A program made the position numbers and the translations under genes. 61,390 nt of DNA. Origin: CAYXPR01 sp964467255. Its GTDB lineage: Bacteria; Pseudomonadota; Alphaproteobacteria; Rickettsiales; RGZB01. Of the stretch, positions 51,962 through 61,045 are shown in pieces. Positions within the stretch are counted from its first letter, which is position 1; every line of letters starts with the position of its first letter. The stretch is taken from positions 1 through 61,390 of the forward strand of contig CAYXPR010000013.1 in NCBI GenBank assembly GCA_964467255.1. The letters are read 5' to 3'. The notes under the pieces were generated by a model. That model did not search any database. It had not been told where the DNA came from and saw only the letters and a program-made list of their open reading frames with translations.

Positions 51962-53613
51962 ACACGGTTGATCAGCACTTCCACCACGGTGGGCCGTTTC
52001 GCGAATTCCTCTTGGAAGATGCGGCGAATCGTGGCGCGGGTGGTTTTGATGATATTCTCATTACTCGGATTGTTCTGATCTTCCAGAATCTCTGCCAATT
52101 CATCACCAATGTCGCGCAGCAGCGCGCCGCTTTCACCCATATCCAAAATGCCCGGTGCTAAAATCTGCGGTGTAGCAGCCAAGCCGCCACGGCGCGTCAT
52201 GGCAATACTCACCACCACCATGCCTTCATCGCGCAGGCGACGACGGGTTTTCATGACCGGACCTTTCGGCGGCAGCAACATGCGACCATCCACCGCGAAG
52301 AAACCCACATCCACATGCTGAAGCTTTTCAGGCTCACCCGGCGCAAGTTTCACGGCAAGACCGTTTTCCATTTCAAGCTGCTGTGGCACGCCGAGCGATT
52401 TAGCGAATTTCACATGCTCGTGCAAATGCACTGGCTCACCATGCACCGGCACGCTGATTTGCGGACGCGCCAGTTCGTACATGCGTTTCAATTCCTCGCG
52501 GTGCGGGTGGCCAGACACGTGCACAAAATGGTCTTTTTCTTCAAACACATCTATGCCCAGCTTCACCAGCTGATTGAACATGCGGAAAATGCCCTTCTCG
52601 TTGCCCGGAATCACCTTCGATGAGAAAATCACCGTATCGTTCGGCACGAGGCGAATGGTGGGGTGATTTTGGTTGATGAGTTTGTTCATGGCGGCGCGGT
52701 CTTCCCCTTGGCAGCCCGTGCAAATCACCAGCAAGTCTTTGCGGCTATGCTTTTTAAATTCCTGATCAGAGAGGAATGGCGGAATATCGGCCAAGTAACC
52801 CGCGTCGCGCGCGGCTTGCGTTATTGTCCACAAACTACGCCCTGCGAGCATCACGCGGCGACCATTATCCATCGCTGCACGGGCAATGGTTTCCACACGC
52901 GCCACGTTTGAAGCAAATGTGGTAACCGCCACAAGCCCTTTGCTGCCCGCGATAATCCCCGCGATGTTTTCCTTAAGGTCTGCCTCTGAACCGGAATGAC
53001 CTTCCTTGAACACGTTTGTGGAATCGCACACCAGCGCCAGCACACCTTCATCACCAAATTTTTTCAGCTTCACTTCATCGGTGACAGGCATAATCACCGG
53101 GTTCGGGTCAATCTTCCAGTCGCCCGTGTGCAGCACGTTGCCCACTGCCGTGCGGATGAACACGCCGTTCATTTCAGGAATGGAGTGCGTAATCTGCACC
53201 AGTTCAAAATCAAACGGCCCGAGCGTGAAACGCCCACCCGTTTGGATAACTTTTAATTTCTGTGCAAACTCTTTGGCGTATTCGGTTTCACGCATTTTGT
53301 GCGTGGCGACGTTCGCCGTGAACGGTGTGGCAAACACCGGACATTGCAGCTGCCCCCACACATAGGGCAGGCCACCCAGATGGTCTTCATGCGCGTGGGT
53401 GAGCACCACACCGAGAAAATCTTTACCCAGCGATTTCACGAATGAAATATCTGGCGCAATCATGTCGATGCCCGGCAGGTAATCATCCGCAAATCCGGCA
53501 CCCAAATCCAGCATCACCCACTTACCCTGGTAATGGTACAGATTCACGTTCATGCCAATTTCATTGCACCCGCCCAGCGGCAGGAATATCAGGTCGTTCT
53601 TATTCGGTTTCAT
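51958..53613 (-). CDS. rnj: Ribonuclease J
   Basis: RNase J is a metallo-beta-lactamase/beta-CASP enzyme with endo- and 5'-3' exoribonuclease activity in RNA processing and decay. The 551-residue protein starts LIFLPLGGCNEIGMN and has the zinc motif LTHAHEDHLGGLPY. GDWKIDPNP, CDSTNVF and the C-terminal beta-CASP motif HVSGHPHREELKRMYEL follow. It overlaps coaX by 1 nt (TAATG). The coaX-rnj pair after nuoN-birA is conserved in Alphaproteobacteria. Confidence 0.96.
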   Translation of the reverse strand: MKPNKNDLIFLPLGGCNEIGMNVNLYHYQGKWVMLDLGAGFADDYLPGIDMIAPDISFVKSLGKDFLGVVLTHAHEDHLGGLPYVWGQLQCPVFATPFTANVATHKMRETEYAKEFAQKLKVIQTGGRFTLGPFDFELVQITHSIPEMNGVFIRTAVGNVLHTGDWKIDPNPVIMPVTDEVKLKKFGDEGVLALVCDSTNVFKEGHSGSEADLKENIAGIIAGSKGLVAVTTFASNVARVETIARAAMDNGRRVMLAGRSLWTITQAARDAGYLADIPPFLSDQEFKKHSRKDLLVICTGCQGEDRAAMNKLINQNHPTIRLVPNDTVIFSSKVIPGNEKGIFRMFNQLVKLGIDVFEEKDHFVHVSGHPHREELKRMYELARPQISVPVHGEPVHLHEHVKFAKSLGVPQQLEMENGLAVKLAPGEPEKLQHVDVGFFAVDGRMLLPPKGPVMKTRRRLRDEGMVVVSIAMTRRGGLAATPQILAPGILDMGESGALLRDIGDELAEILEDQNNPSNENIIKTTRATIRRIFQEEFAKRPTVVEVLINRV

Positions 53614-54401
53614 TATTTCCTTTTGGATTTACGTGGCTTTGTGTTGAGCCCATACAAAATTTTAAGACCATGTATGGTTAGGTCAGGTTCCAGTGCATCG
53701 ATGATTTTGGTTGCCTTCGCAAACAGCGGGGAAAGCCCGCCCGTGGCAATCACTTTCATCGGCTTTTTATATTCGGCACGGATTTTCGCCACGATGCCTT
53801 CAATTAATCCCACATAGCCCCAATACACGCCGGACTGCATCGCCGCCACCGTGTTGGTGCCAATTACTTTTTCAGGTCGTTCCACCGCAATTTCCGGCAG
53901 CTTTGCAGCAGCGCGGTGTAGCGCATCGATAGAAAGATTGATGCCCGGCGCAATCACGCCACCCATGTAATCGCCCTTCGCGCCAATCACGTCAAACGTC
54001 GTGGCCGTGCCGAAATCCAGAATCACAGAAGGTGACGCATATTTTTCAAACGCTGCCACGGCGTTCACCAGCCTATCGGCGCCCACTTCGGTAGGCCTGT
54101 CTATTTTTACTTTGATGGGCAGCTTTACGCCATCGCCCACCACGAGCGGTTCCATCGCTAGATATTTCCGGCTGAACATTTTGAGCGGGAATATGGTCTG
54201 CGGCACCACGCTGGAAATAATAATGCCGCTGATTTTTTTTAGCTCAATGCCGCCCAGCGCCAAAAGTTCGGACAGCGCAAGGGCGTATTCATCCGCCGTG
54301 CGGTCACGCACCGACGAGATGCGCCACGTGCCCGTGAGCTTCTCGCCCGAGAACACCGCGAATACCGTATTTGTATTTCCAACGTCTACTACCAGCAGCA
54401 T
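53613..54401 (-). CDS. coaX: Type III pantothenate kinase
   Basis: CoaX phosphorylates pantothenate in the first step of coenzyme A synthesis. The 262-residue protein opens with LLVVDVGNTNTVFAVFSG (phosphate-binding P-loop of the ASKHA fold). It contains EVGADRLVNAVAAF with the catalytic Asp, ILDFGTATTFDVI, and GVIAPGINLSIDALH..AA.LP. It sits between birA and rnj. Its start lies 6 nt after birA. Confidence 0.96.
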   Translation of the reverse strand: MLLVVDVGNTNTVFAVFSGEKLTGTWRISSVRDRTADEYALALSELLALGGIELKKISGIIISSVVPQTIFPLKMFSRKYLAMEPLVVGDGVKLPIKVKIDRPTEVGADRLVNAVAAFEKYASPSVILDFGTATTFDVIGAKGDYMGGVIAPGINLSIDALHRAAAKLPEIAVERPEKVIGTNTVAAMQSGVYWGYVGLIEGIVAKIRAEYKKPMKVIATGGLSPLFAKATKIIDALEPDLTIHGLKILYGLNTKPRKSKRK

Positions 54402-54407
54402 GGCACT

Positions 54408-55145
54408 TTAGCCCTTTTTAAACATCACGTCACCCGCCAGCAGCGTGTGCGTACCTTCACTATTGTGAACGATTAACGCGCCTGTGTCATCCATATCCAC
54501 AAATGTGCCTTCAATTGCTTTCTCCGGCAGACGCACAGAAACTTTCTCGCCTTTGCGCGCCGCATGCTCTAGCCAATCCTCGCGCACAGGCTCAAAGCCC
54601 TTGGCATGCCACGCGTCATATCGGCGGTCAAACCGCGGTAAAATCAGGTGCAAAAGCGCATCAAGCTCCACTTCAAAACCTTCCAGCTTCAATGCGGTTG
54701 CGGGGAACATGGTTTCAGCGGGGTAGTCTGCCACATTCAGGCCGATGCCAATTATCACAACATCACTTGCGCCCTCGAGCAAAATGCCGCCAAATTTACG
54801 GCCCTTCAATAACAAATCATTCGGCCACTTGAACTGAACAGCCGGCACACCGGCTTCATCCAGCGCATCGCGGCAGGCCAGCGCCGCCACGAATGAAAGT
54901 TGCGGTAAACGCTCTGGCTGTACATCCACCGGACGCACGATGATGGAAAGATGCAAATTGCCTTCCAGCGACTCCCATACGCGCCCTTGCCGCCCGCGCC
55001 CTCTGGTCTGACGTTTTGCGACCACCGCCGCGCCATGTGCAGCGCCTTCACGGGCGAGCCTTAAGGCTTCCTCGTTAGTGCTTCCCGCTTCCTCTAATAT
55101 AAGGATCTGACGCTCAGGTGATGTGTGGGCTTGCAGCCAGCTCAT
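54408..55145 (-). CDS. birA: Biotin--[acetyl-CoA-carboxylase] ligase
   Basis: This enzyme attaches biotin to carboxylase carrier domains through biotinyl-AMP. The 245-residue protein is the short, non-repressor form without a DNA-binding domain. It has the biotin-binding loop KRQTRGRGRQGRVWES, the KWPNDLLLKGRKFGGILLE catalytic segment and the C-terminal SH3-like domain with VDMDDTGALIV. It overlaps nuoN by 4 nt, and thus terminates the nuo operon. Confidence 0.95.
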   Translation of the reverse strand: MSWLQAHTSPERQILILEEAGSTNEEALRLAREGAAHGAAVVAKRQTRGRGRQGRVWESLEGNLHLSIIVRPVDVQPERLPQLSFVAALACRDALDEAGVPAVQFKWPNDLLLKGRKFGGILLEGASDVVIIGIGLNVADYPAETMFPATALKLEGFEVELDALLHLILPRFDRRYDAWHAKGFEPVREDWLEHAARKGEKVSVRLPEKAIEGTFVDMDDTGALIVHNSEGTHTLLAGDVMFKKG

Positions 55146-56593
55146 GAAAACAATGCAACCGCTGCCAGCCGCGCCATTTCAAGCAACGGCGTGGGGTAAA
55201 GGAAGAACCCAATATTGAATGCTACCGTAATCAGCAACACAATACTGGACGCGCGGGAGAAGTCTGAATCCAACGTTGCACCCGCTGCATCAAAATACAG
55301 AATCTTCACGACGCGAATATAGTAATACGCCGCAATCACACTGGTCAGCACACCAATCACCGCCAGCGCGTAAAAGCCTTCTTCCAGTGCGGCTTTGAAT
55401 ACAAAGAATTTACCAAAGAAGCCAGCCATCGGCGGAATACCCGCCATCGAAAACATAAACAGTGCAAGTGCCGCTGCAAAGAATGGTTGCTGCGTGGCCA
55501 GACCACCGAGGTCAGAAAGATTTTCAACCCCCTCACCTTGGCGGCGCATGTGCAGGATACACGCAAACGTGCCGATGCTCATCACCACATATATGCCGAT
55601 GTAAATCAACGCACCGTGCATGCCCTCTGGTGTACCTGTGGCAACACCCATCAGTATATAGCCGATATGGCCGATGGAGCTGTATGCCATCAGCCTTTTG
55701 ATGTTATTTTGGCGAAGCGCAGCCACCGCACCCACAATCATTGAGGCAGCGGAAATGAAGATAAGCACTTGCTGCCATTCCGCATGCAGGCCACCCAGCG
55801 GCTTCATCAACACGCGGATGAACAGCGCCACGGCTGCCACCTTGGTCGCCGATGCAAAAAAGGTGGTAACGATAGTAGGGGCACCCTCATACACATCCGG
55901 CGTCCACATGTGGAACGGAACCGCAGACACTTTGAAGCACAGACCAATCACCAGCAGTACCATGCCAAGAATTATACCGGCAGATACCTTACCGCCAGAG
56001 GCCTGAAACACTGCAGCCAGCTGGTCGAAATTCGTAGTCCCCGTGAAGCCGTAAATCAGCGAGCAGCCATACAGCAGCAAGCCGGATGCCAGCGCACCCA
56101 GCACGAAATATTTAAGGCCTGCTTCCGATGAACGCAGATTATCGCGGTGAATACTCGCCAGCACATAGAGCGAAAGGCTTTGCAGCTCAAGCCCCATATA
56201 GAGTGAAATAAGGTCGTTGGCTGACACCATCAGCATCATACCGATGGCAGCAAACATAATCAGCACCGGAAACTCCGCTCGCTGGCGGTCAGAACCGCGG
56301 AACGCATCACCGGAAAGTACCAGCGTAAAGGCCGTGGCATAGAGGATTGCCATCTTGGCATATACGGCAAATGTATCGGTAATGAACATGCCAGCAAGGG
56401 CTACATAGCGGTCTTCCCAAATGTTGCTCACCAGCAGTGCCGTTAGCAGCACCGCCAGCAGCGCCAGCTGGGTAATGATGCCCGTGAAACGGTTGCCCTT
56501 GAACGCACCCAGCACCAGCAGTGCCATGGCCGAAAGTGCCATGAAAATTTCCGGCAGTGCGGGAGAGATGATTAATGAAAGTGACTGGTTCAT
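55142..56593 (-). CDS. nuoN: NADH-quinone oxidoreductase subunit N
   Basis: NuoN is one of the three antiporter-like proton-channel subunits of complex I. The 483-residue protein has ~14 membrane helices, a Glu in the TM5 region (LYMGLELQSLSLYVLA) and Lys residues in LRQNNIKRLMAYSSIGHIGYILMG. These residues form the proton path. It overlaps nuoM and birA by 4 nt each. Confidence 0.98.
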   Translation of the reverse strand: MNQSLSLIISPALPEIFMALSAMALLVLGAFKGNRFTGIITQLALLAVLLTALLVSNIWEDRYVALAGMFITDTFAVYAKMAILYATAFTLVLSGDAFRGSDRQRAEFPVLIMFAAIGMMLMVSANDLISLYMGLELQSLSLYVLASIHRDNLRSSEAGLKYFVLGALASGLLLYGCSLIYGFTGTTNFDQLAAVFQASGGKVSAGIILGMVLLVIGLCFKVSAVPFHMWTPDVYEGAPTIVTTFFASATKVAAVALFIRVLMKPLGGLHAEWQQVLIFISAASMIVGAVAALRQNNIKRLMAYSSIGHIGYILMGVATGTPEGMHGALIYIGIYVVMSIGTFACILHMRRQGEGVENLSDLGGLATQQPFFAAALALFMFSMAGIPPMAGFFGKFFVFKAALEEGFYALAVIGVLTSVIAAYYYIRVVKILYFDAAGATLDSDFSRASSIVLLITVAFNIGFFLYPTPLLEMARLAAVALFS

Positions 56594-58110
56594 TGGACGA
56601 TACCCTCGCGGAGTTTATAGGTGGCGCTAGCCTGAACCTGCTTTATCACCTGCTGAACGGATGCTTCCGTTTTGTCGAGCACGAAGGACGGATACACACC
56701 CATCAGAATCACCAACGCGCCGATGCCAACATAGATAAGCATTTCACGTAGGTTCAAATCTTTGATGTTTTTCAACTTTTTGTTTTCCATTTCACCAAAC
56801 ACCACGCGGCGGTACAGCACCAGCATGTAAGCCGCACCCAGCACCACACCCGTGGCGATGAAGAAAGCCGCCCATGTGCTTTCTTTGAACACGCCCGTCA
56901 TAATCAGAAACTCGCCCACAAAACCGCTGGTGGCAGGCAAGCCGACGGAAGCCATCGTCATCACCATGAACATGAGCGCATAGCGCGGCATACGCTCTAC
57001 AAGGCCGCCGTAATCCGCGATTTTTTTGGTATGCATGCGGTCATACAGCACGCCCACGCAGAAGAAGAGCGCGGGAGACACAAGACCATGCGACAGCATC
57101 TGGAAAATGGAACCCTGAATGGCCTGCGTGTTCAGGCTGAAAATACCCGCCGTTACAAAACCCATGTGGGCGACGGAGGAATAAGCAATCAACTTTTTCA
57201 TGTCTTCCTGCACAAGCGCAATCAGCGATGTATAAATTACTGCAACAATGCTGAGCGTATAAATGAACGGCGTGAAATACACCGATGCATCTGGCAGAAT
57301 CGGTAGCGAAAGCCGCAAGAAGCCATACGCCCCCATTTTAATCAGGATACCCGCCAGCACCATCGAGCCAGCCGTGGGGGCCTGCACGTGTGCATCCGGC
57401 AGCCATGTGTGGAACGGCCACATTGGCACCTTGACGGCAAACGAGGCAAAGAACGCAAGCCACAGCCAGCGCTGTACATCAAGGCTTAGCCCTGCACCGA
57501 AGTGAGCCAGCATCGGAATATCCGTCGTGCCGGTGTTGAAATAGAGGTACAGCAGCGCGAGCAGCAGCAGCACAGAACCCACCAGCGTGTAAAGGAAGAA
57601 TTTAAACGCGGCATACACGCGGTTTTCAGACCCCCAGATACCGATAATGAGGTACATCGGAATCAGCACCGCCTCAAAGAAGAAGTAAAACACCACAAAA
57701 TCGAGCGCAGAAAATACGCCCAGCATCAGGCTTTCCAGCACGAGGAACGCAATCATGTATTCACGCACCCGGGTTTGAATCGCGTCCCACCCTGCCAGAA
57801 TTACAAATGGCATCAGGAACGTGGTGAGCATCACGAAGTAAATGGAAATGCCATCAATCCCAAGATGGTAACGAATGTTATAACCCTCGATCCACACGCG
57901 GTTTTCCTGAAACTGGAAACCCGCCTGCGTTGCATCGAACCCATACCAGACAGTGAGGGAAAGAATGAAGTTAGCAACCGAAGTCCACAGCGCGGCGTTG
58001 CGCGCGTTTTTTGCCACGCGACCATCTTCACCGCGCACAAACAGCATAATGAAAAATGCACCCAGAAGCGGCAGGCCAATCAGAGCTGAAAGAATGGGAT
58101 AGCTTGTCAT
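56590..58110 (-). CDS. nuoM: NADH-quinone oxidoreductase subunit M
   Basis: NuoM is an antiporter-like subunit of the complex I membrane arm. The 506-residue protein shows the conserved FFEAVLIPMYLIIGIWG segment with the key Glu, FHTWLPDAHVQAPTAGS, and the VQEDMKKLIAYSSVAHMGFV helix containing the essential Lys. Its stop overlaps the nuoN start by 4 nt, and nuoL lies 6 nt upstream. Confidence 0.98.
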   Translation of the reverse strand: MTSYPILSALIGLPLLGAFFIMLFVRGEDGRVAKNARNAALWTSVANFILSLTVWYGFDATQAGFQFQENRVWIEGYNIRYHLGIDGISIYFVMLTTFLMPFVILAGWDAIQTRVREYMIAFLVLESLMLGVFSALDFVVFYFFFEAVLIPMYLIIGIWGSENRVYAAFKFFLYTLVGSVLLLLALLYLYFNTGTTDIPMLAHFGAGLSLDVQRWLWLAFFASFAVKVPMWPFHTWLPDAHVQAPTAGSMVLAGILIKMGAYGFLRLSLPILPDASVYFTPFIYTLSIVAVIYTSLIALVQEDMKKLIAYSSVAHMGFVTAGIFSLNTQAIQGSIFQMLSHGLVSPALFFCVGVLYDRMHTKKIADYGGLVERMPRYALMFMVMTMASVGLPATSGFVGEFLIMTGVFKESTWAAFFIATGVVLGAAYMLVLYRRVVFGEMENKKLKNIKDLNLREMLIYVGIGALVILMGVYPSFVLDKTEASVQQVIKQVQASATYKLREGIVQ

Positions 58111-58116
58111 ATTCGT

Positions 58117-60057
58117 TTACCTGCTACCTAACAAAGACCATGTTACAATCGCCAGAAGCCCGAGCAGCATCACGAATGCATAGTGATACACATAGCCCGT
58201 TTGCAGGCGGCTGAAAATGAGTGAAAGGCGCTGCGAGAGCCATGCAGAGCCATTTGGCCCCAACCCATCTACAATCATGACATCGCCAATTTTCCAGAAC
58301 AGCAGTCCGATGCGGCGCGCAGGGCGTACAAACAGCACGTCGTAGAGCTCATCGAAATACCATTTGTTGAGCAGGAACAGATAGAGCGGGCGCAGCAGCT
58401 TCGCCAGCTGCCCCGGTAAATGCGGCTTCACGATGTAGGAATAGAAGGCCAGCAGGAAGCCGACGAGACCCACCACCAGCGGCGCCATTTTCACCCAGCC
58501 CGGCACATGGTGCGCCGCGACCAGAATATTTTCTTCACCCAGCATCACGATGGCATTTTTCCAGAAGGCAAGGTCGTGCTCCATCATGCCAAATTTTTTG
58601 TAGCCAATCATGCCGGCAAACACCGCGCCAATCGCCAGAAGGAACAACGGCAGTAACATCACGAAAGAGGATTCATGCACATGCTCCATCGTGTGCTTAT
58701 CGGCGCGCGGCTTGCCGTGGAAAGTCATGAATATTAGGCGCCACGAGTAAAACGCCGTCAGCGTGGCGGCGCTGATGCCTACCCAGAAAGCAAATGCACC
58801 GGCTGCATTACCGCTATGGCCCGCTGCATAGGCAGATTCTAAAATTGCATCTTTGGAGTAAAAACCTGCGAGCGGCGGCACGCCCACAATGGCCAATGTA
58901 CCAATCAGCATCACGCCATAGGTGAATGGAATTTTACGCCAAATGCCGCCCATGCTGCGCATGTCCTGCTCGTCAGACATGGCGTGAATCACGCTGCCTG
59001 CGCCAAGGAACAACAACGCCTTGAAGAAGGCATGCGTCATGAGGTGGAAAATACCCGCTGCATAGGCCGAAACGCCGCAGGCAAAGAACATATACCCAAG
59101 CTGGCTGCAGGTGGAATAGGCGATCACTTTTTTAATATCATTTTGTGTAAGTGCTACGCTAGCCGCAAAAATGCAGGTGACTGCACCCACTACCGTAACC
59201 ATCGAAAGGGCAAACGGTGCCAGTTCAAACAGCGGCGAACAACGCGCCACGAGGAACACGCCTGCCGTTACCATCGTTGCGGCGTGAATCAAAGCTGAAA
59301 CCGGCGTTGGACCTTCCATCGCGTCTGGCAACCATGTGTGCAGGCCCAGCTGTGCCGACTTACCCATAGCGCCAATAAACAGGAGCACACAAATGAGCGT
59401 CAGCGCGTGGAAATCCGCACCGAGGAAGTGGAACTGCGCATCTTTAAACTCGCTCGCGCGGGCAAACACATCGGCAAAGCTGATAGAGCCAAACAGCACA
59501 AATATAGCGAAGATACCGAGCGCGAAGCCAAAATCACCCACGCGATTTACCACGAATGCTTTAATCGCCGCCGCGTTCGCAGAAGGTCTTGTATACCAAA
59601 AACCAATCAGCAGGTACGAGCACAGGCCCACCCCTTCCCAGCCGAGGAACAATTGCAAGAAGTTATCCGCCGTGACGAGCATCAGCATGAAGAACGTAAA
59701 CAGCGAGAGGTACGCCATAAAGCGCGGACGGTGTGCGTCATGCGACATGTAACCCACGGAATAAATATGCACGAGGGACGACACCCACGTGACCACCACC
59801 AGCATCACCGCCGTAAGGCTATCCACCTTCAGCGCCCAGCTGGTTTTGAAATCACCCACATTCACCCATGAGAGCAGCTGAATGTGATAATCCTGTCCGT
59901 TAATGGCAACCTGCTTGAACACCACCGCCGCAAAAATAGCAGGCAGAATCGTGAACAAACACGTAATGCTCTGCGCCAGCCACGCAGGAATACGGCGTGA
60001 GGTAAGCCCCACGAGTATCGCAGCAATCAGTGGCATGAAAACAATAGCAACTGGCAT
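58117..60057 (-). CDS. nuoL: NADH-quinone oxidoreductase subunit L
   Basis: NuoL is the distal antiporter-like subunit with the long lateral helix. The 646-residue protein has LGWEGVGLCSYLLIGFWY, LGLHTWLPDAMEGPTPVSALIHAATMVTAGVFL and ALTQNDIKKVIAYSTCSQLGYM. The C-terminal amphipathic helix and final anchor (YHYAFVMLLGLLAIVTW) follow. Length and motifs are normal. It lies between nuoK (9 nt) and nuoM (6 nt). Confidence 0.98.
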   Translation of the reverse strand: MPVAIVFMPLIAAILVGLTSRRIPAWLAQSITCLFTILPAIFAAVVFKQVAINGQDYHIQLLSWVNVGDFKTSWALKVDSLTAVMLVVVTWVSSLVHIYSVGYMSHDAHRPRFMAYLSLFTFFMLMLVTADNFLQLFLGWEGVGLCSYLLIGFWYTRPSANAAAIKAFVVNRVGDFGFALGIFAIFVLFGSISFADVFARASEFKDAQFHFLGADFHALTLICVLLFIGAMGKSAQLGLHTWLPDAMEGPTPVSALIHAATMVTAGVFLVARCSPLFELAPFALSMVTVVGAVTCIFAASVALTQNDIKKVIAYSTCSQLGYMFFACGVSAYAAGIFHLMTHAFFKALLFLGAGSVIHAMSDEQDMRSMGGIWRKIPFTYGVMLIGTLAIVGVPPLAGFYSKDAILESAYAAGHSGNAAGAFAFWVGISAATLTAFYSWRLIFMTFHGKPRADKHTMEHVHESSFVMLLPLFLLAIGAVFAGMIGYKKFGMMEHDLAFWKNAIVMLGEENILVAAHHVPGWVKMAPLVVGLVGFLLAFYSYIVKPHLPGQLAKLLRPLYLFLLNKWYFDELYDVLFVRPARRIGLLFWKIGDVMIVDGLGPNGSAWLSQRLSLIFSRLQTGYVYHYAFVMLLGLLAIVTWSLLGSR

Positions 60058-60066
60058 GGCGCTTAA

Positions 60067-60393
60067 TTAACCCTTCATCTGATTGATATCGTCCACTTCA
60101 ATGGAACCGCGATTGCGGTAAAACACCACTAAAATGGCGAGGCCGATAGCAGCTTCTGCCGCAGCAACCGTTAACACAAACATGGTAAAAATCTGACCGA
60201 CGATGTCTTGCAGATACACGGAAAAGGCAACAAAATTGATGTTCACTGCCAGCAGCATCAGCTCGACCGACATGAGGATGGTAATCACGTTTTTGCGGTT
60301 TAAGAAAATACCACACACACCCACCACAAACAGTATCGCTGCAAGCGTGAGGTAGTGAATCAATCCAACCTGAAACAACATTTCCTGCATCAT
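60067..60393 (-). CDS. nuoK: NADH-quinone oxidoreductase subunit K
   Basis: NuoK is a small three-helix subunit of the membrane arm. The 108-residue frame starts at ATG 60393, overlapping nuoJ by 4 nt. The conserved core is GLIHYLTLAAILFVVGVCGIFLNRKNVITILMSVELMLLAVNINFVAFS, with the conserved glutamate in SVELMLLAVN, then VAAAEAAIGLAILVVFYRNRG. The N-terminus is a few residues longer than typical. ATG five codons in could also be used. Confidence 0.97.
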   Translation of the reverse strand: MMQEMLFQVGLIHYLTLAAILFVVGVCGIFLNRKNVITILMSVELMLLAVNINFVAFSVYLQDIVGQIFTMFVLTVAAAEAAIGLAILVVFYRNRGSIEVDDINQMKG

Positions 60394-61022
60394 GATTCAT
60401 TCTCTTCGTCTACGATTGCACTGGTAGATTTTACCATGCGCAGGCTTTCGCGCGGGTTACGCGCAATCTGGCGGCTGATGTTCTGGCGGCGCACACCTTC
60501 CCTGCGGCGCAGCGTGAGCACAATCGCACCCACCATCGCCACCATCAGCACAAGCCCCGCCACCTGGAACGGAAAGGCAAAACGCGTATACAGTACCGCA
60601 CCAATTTGGTGTGCATTGGTAACGCCTTCTGTAATCGGCACCTGGCGCGGCAGCGCGGCTTTTGATGTTTCAATCGAAAGCATTGAGCTGTTCAGCATCA
60701 GGAAAATTTCGACAAACAAAATCACCGCAATCAACGCGCCCAGCGGCAGATAACGCAAGAAACCTTCACGCAGCTTGGCAAAGTTGATGTCGAGCATCAT
60801 CACCACGAACAGGAACAGCACCGCCACCGCGCCTACATACACAATCACCAGCAGCATGGCGATAAGTTCGGCACCCATGAGCAGGAACAGGCCTGACGCG
60901 TTGAAAAAAGCAAAAATCAGGAACAGCACAGAATGCACCGGATTCTTGGCAGAAATCACCATCACGGCGGAAAACACCGTGAGGAGTGCAAACACATAAA
61001 ACAGGATAGTCGCTATCACCAT
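60390..61022 (-). CDS. nuoJ: NADH-quinone oxidoreductase subunit J
   Basis: NuoJ carries the pi-bulge helix that links quinone chemistry to proton transfer. The 210-residue protein has five membrane helices and the conserved GAELIAMLLVIVYVGAVAVLFLFVVMML segment, followed by an Arg-rich cytosolic tail (RRREGVRRQNISRQIARNPRE). It overlaps nuoK by 4 nt and starts 23 nt after nuoI. Confidence 0.97.
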   Translation of the reverse strand: MVIATILFYVFALLTVFSAVMVISAKNPVHSVLFLIFAFFNASGLFLLMGAELIAMLLVIVYVGAVAVLFLFVVMMLDINFAKLREGFLRYLPLGALIAVILFVEIFLMLNSSMLSIETSKAALPRQVPITEGVTNAHQIGAVLYTRFAFPFQVAGLVLMVAMVGAIVLTLRRREGVRRQNISRQIARNPRESLRMVKSTSAIVDEENES

Positions 61023-61045
61023 TTCTTAAAACCTAACTTTCACTT

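Noticed and set aside
52815..52840. DnaA-like 9-mer TTGTCCACA and another (TTATCCACG near 18768)
   Set aside because: Single-mismatch matches inside coding sequence, not clustered, and expected by chance.
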